Source of the DNA: an uncultured Syntrophobacteraceae bacterium
GTDB lineage: Bacteria; Desulfobacterota; Syntrophobacteria; Syntrophobacterales; Syntrophobacteraceae
Length of the DNA stretch: 7,108 nucleotides
Direction of reading: 5' to 3'
NCBI GenBank assembly: GCA_937889795.1
Contig: CALBZH010000090.1
Span: forward strand, 1-7,108
Shown piece after piece: positions 5,425-7,108 of the stretch. Every line of letters starts with the position of its first letter. Position 1 is the first letter of the stretch. The position numbers and the translations under genes are program-made. Under the pieces are notes generated by a model. The model did not search any database, was not told the origin of the DNA, and worked only from the letters and a program-made list of their open reading frames with translations.

Positions 5425-6768
5425 CTAGCCGGAGTAGACGCCGTTTTTGAGGGAGCAGATCATGCGGTTGGCTCGCTCCTCCACGTCAGGCATCATGGCC
5501 GACAGGACGCGAAGCGACGTCAGTACCTTCTTGCTCTGCAGTTTGTGAGGAATATTCAGGGCAGGGTGATCGAGGAACTGAAGAATCTCGTCAACCACAC
5601 TCACTTTGTCCGCCGTGTAATCCACGTAAGCCAGGCGCTGCCAAGGCTCCCTGAGGTCTCGCGGCAGGTGGGTCATCCGCTCGGCCAAGGTTGTGTCCTT
5701 TCCGAGAGGGATCACACGCTCAAGACGGTCCAACAGCTCGAGTACGCGCTTGTCGTCCTCCTGCCAGACCGATGATTCCACCAGGAGGCGCTGCCATTTA
5801 GGGCGGATCTTGTGAAGCACCCATTTTTCGGCGATCTCAGGCATGAGCGGCATGACCGCCATCTCACGCTGAACGTTAAGAAGCTGCGTCGAGACATCCC
5901 GCAAGCCATGAGCCCCGTTCAAGGAGCTAATCCGAGACTCAAGCATGCTGTTCAGCGATCCGAGGACGGTCCTCTTGTTCTCCAGGTCGGGAAAGGCTTT
6001 TTCGATTTCAGCCTCCCACTGCTCCCTCAGATAGCTGATCTCCGCGTTGATGGCGGAACTGGTGAATCCGAGCTTCATGAGCGTATTGCGAAGCTCGTGC
6101 GCCAGAACGTTGCACGTCTGTAGTCGTTGACGGGTCAGATTTTCCTGAGCTTCCACCAGGGTTTCTCGGATATGAAGGGAGAGGAGCTCGGTGCCGAGAG
6201 TGCGGGAGAGAAGCTTGATCATCTTGGTGGAGCGGTCGCCGCGCCTGATCTGGTAAGGCTTGAAGTGGATCTTGATGACCGCTGCCACGACAAACTTGCT
6301 GTCCTGCCAGATGGGCTTGCCATGGAAGTCCAATGGATACTCGGGCTCGCACGGCTGGTTCCAAAACAGGTCGGACTTGAGGACCAGGACGGGCTCCATG
6401 TGGTGAAAGTCTTCGATTTCACCACTCAATTGCTTCCGGACGCTGCGGTTGTCCTCGTAGGGATTGTCTGCCGTCCAGCTCTTCTGCCTTTCAACACACC
6501 AAGCCATTGCCTCCAGCACATTGCCCGGCCGGTCGCGGTACTGCTCCCACATCTTGCCTGGTGCATTGTAATCCGAAGCCTCGGGCAAACCCCAGTGGAT
6601 TTGCCCCGTCCCTTCCTCTCGAACACCGGAGGTAACGCGAACGGCTTGCAGGGCGGGCATAGGACCGATCCGATAGATCGTTCCCTTGGTGGAGTTCTCG
6701 AGACTCAAGAGAATCGTCTCGATCAGATCCTTGCAGCGCCTTTCAAGGACATCATTGCTGATGAGCAT
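5425..6768 (-). CDS. Histidine kinase-like protein with H-box but no visible ATPase domain
   Basis: 447 residues, no signal peptide or membrane helix, so probably cytoplasmic. Residues 1-190 are an unrecognised globular region with EAMAWCVERQKSW and FHHMEPVLVLK stretches. At 220-241 the sequence NVLAHELRNTLMKLGFTSSAIN resembles the HisKA dimerisation/phosphoacceptor helix, with His224 in the AHELRN H-box. The expected N, G1 and G2 boxes of a HATPase domain are not seen in the remaining 200 residues, which are helical and charged. It may be a phosphotransfer or scaffold protein, a degenerate kinase, or a protein that only resembles an H-box by chance. The ATG has AGGGGAA 5 nt upstream. It is convergent with the cyclase gene (21-nt gap) and lies downstream of purA with its own promoter. 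I do not recognise the family. Confidence 0.82.
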   Translation of the reverse strand: MLISNDVLERRCKDLIETILLSLENSTKGTIYRIGPMPALQAVRVTSGVREEGTGQIHWGLPEASDYNAPGKMWEQYRDRPGNVLEAMAWCVERQKSWTADNPYEDNRSVRKQLSGEIEDFHHMEPVLVLKSDLFWNQPCEPEYPLDFHGKPIWQDSKFVVAAVIKIHFKPYQIRRGDRSTKMIKLLSRTLGTELLSLHIRETLVEAQENLTRQRLQTCNVLAHELRNTLMKLGFTSSAINAEISYLREQWEAEIEKAFPDLENKRTVLGSLNSMLESRISSLNGAHGLRDVSTQLLNVQREMAVMPLMPEIAEKWVLHKIRPKWQRLLVESSVWQEDDKRVLELLDRLERVIPLGKDTTLAERMTHLPRDLREPWQRLAYVDYTADKVSVVDEILQFLDHPALNIPHKLQSKKVLTSLRVLSAMMPDVEERANRMICSLKNGVYSG

Positions 6769-6818
6769 CCAAGTTCCCCTGTTCCCTCGCTCATAAACAC
6801 CACCGGAGCCAGCAATTC

Positions 6819-6847
6819 AATTTATCGTTTAATCAGGGAAGCGTCAA
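6819..6847 (-). promoter_or_regulatory. Promoter for the 447-residue kinase-like gene
   Basis: On the minus strand, TTGACG (6842-6847), a 17-nt spacer and TAAATT (6819-6824), about 50 nt upstream of the ATG at 6768. The region between is locally AT-rich compared with its surroundings. Confidence 0.62.
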
Positions 6848-6945
6848 CTCGTTTTGTGAATAAGAGCACGTGGGAAACGCGTAACCGATGCGGGGGACCT
6901 TAGCTCCAGCATCCCGTGAGCATCCGTGTTTCAAATCAATCGAGC

Positions 6946-7108
6946 TCAGGGCCCGAATGGATGCCGAATCAAGATGGTCTCGTCCCGACCAGGGCCCACC
7001 GAGACGATCTCGAGCGGAACTCCTGAGATTTCTTCGACCGCCTTCAAATACCGTTTGGTATTTTCCGGCAGATCATCGAACCGGCGCACTTGACGGATGT
7101 CCGCCTCC
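6946..7108 (-). CDS. purA: Adenylosuccinate synthetase, C-terminal fragment (5' end outside window)
   Basis: The minus-strand frame is open from the window edge to a TGA at 6946-6948 and gives 53 residues. The end of the protein, FDDLPENTKRYLKAVEEISG followed by VPLEIVSVGPGRDETILI, matches the conserved C-terminus of PurA, where FEELP...Y...E...GVP...I-SVGP-RD-TI is characteristic. PurA joins IMP and aspartate with GTP in the first committed step from IMP to AMP. Only the tail is visible, so catalytic residues cannot be checked. The kinase-like gene lies 177 nt downstream on the same strand with a separate promoter, and no clear terminator was seen between them. Confidence 0.88.
   Translation of the reverse strand, partial: EADIRQVRRFDDLPENTKRYLKAVEEISGVPLEIVSVGPGRDETILIRHPFGP

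Noticed and set aside
6127..6903. 258-residue plus-strand open frame
   Set aside because: Antisense to the kinase-like gene and its promoter; no ribosome site or domain pattern.

Overview
The window looks like a piece of bacterial chromosome, moderately GC-rich, with housekeeping genes packed closely on both strands. A delta-proteobacterial (Desulfobacterota, perhaps Syntrophobacteria-like) source is the best guess. The reasons are a diadenylate cyclase fused to YbbR repeats, a DUF2914 protein, an isolated TetR-acpP pair and the general flavour of the proteins. This is inference; there is no rRNA or other marker to settle it.

Layout, left to right: (1) 2-466 (+), the C-terminal end of a protein that starts outside the window and carries a WSTAVQHG motif seen in phage-tail/VgrG-associated, lysozyme-like proteins. 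(2) 467-625, a convergent gap with a 10-bp perfect inverted repeat. (3) 626-1819 (-), a TetR-family regulator with an unusual N-terminal extension, followed 24 nt later by an acyl carrier protein gene. A promoter with a TetR-type palindrome over its -10 box lies just upstream. (4) 1960-2442 (-), a Nudix hydrolase, preceded on the same strand by 2498-3184, a membrane-anchored staphylococcal-nuclease-like protein with a small Cys/His tail domain. (5) A 267-bp divergent region, then 3452-5403 (+), a probable two-gene operon: an exported DUF2914 protein and a fused CdaA-CdaR-like c-di-AMP synthase. (6) 5425-6768 (-), a 447-residue protein with a histidine-kinase-like H-box but no visible ATPase domain, with its own good promoter. 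(7) 6946-7108 (-), the C-terminal end of adenylosuccinate synthetase (purA).

How the genes work together: TetR and ACP probably form an autoregulated unit linked to acyl metabolism. The DUF2914 protein and the cyclase are probably co-expressed at the cell envelope, with the cyclase putting c-di-AMP synthesis and its periplasmic sensor/regulator into one polypeptide. The most notable items are this fusion, the extended TetR beside a lone acpP, and the kinase-like protein lacking a kinase domain. I see no CRISPR, tRNA, rRNA, insertion sequence or origin.
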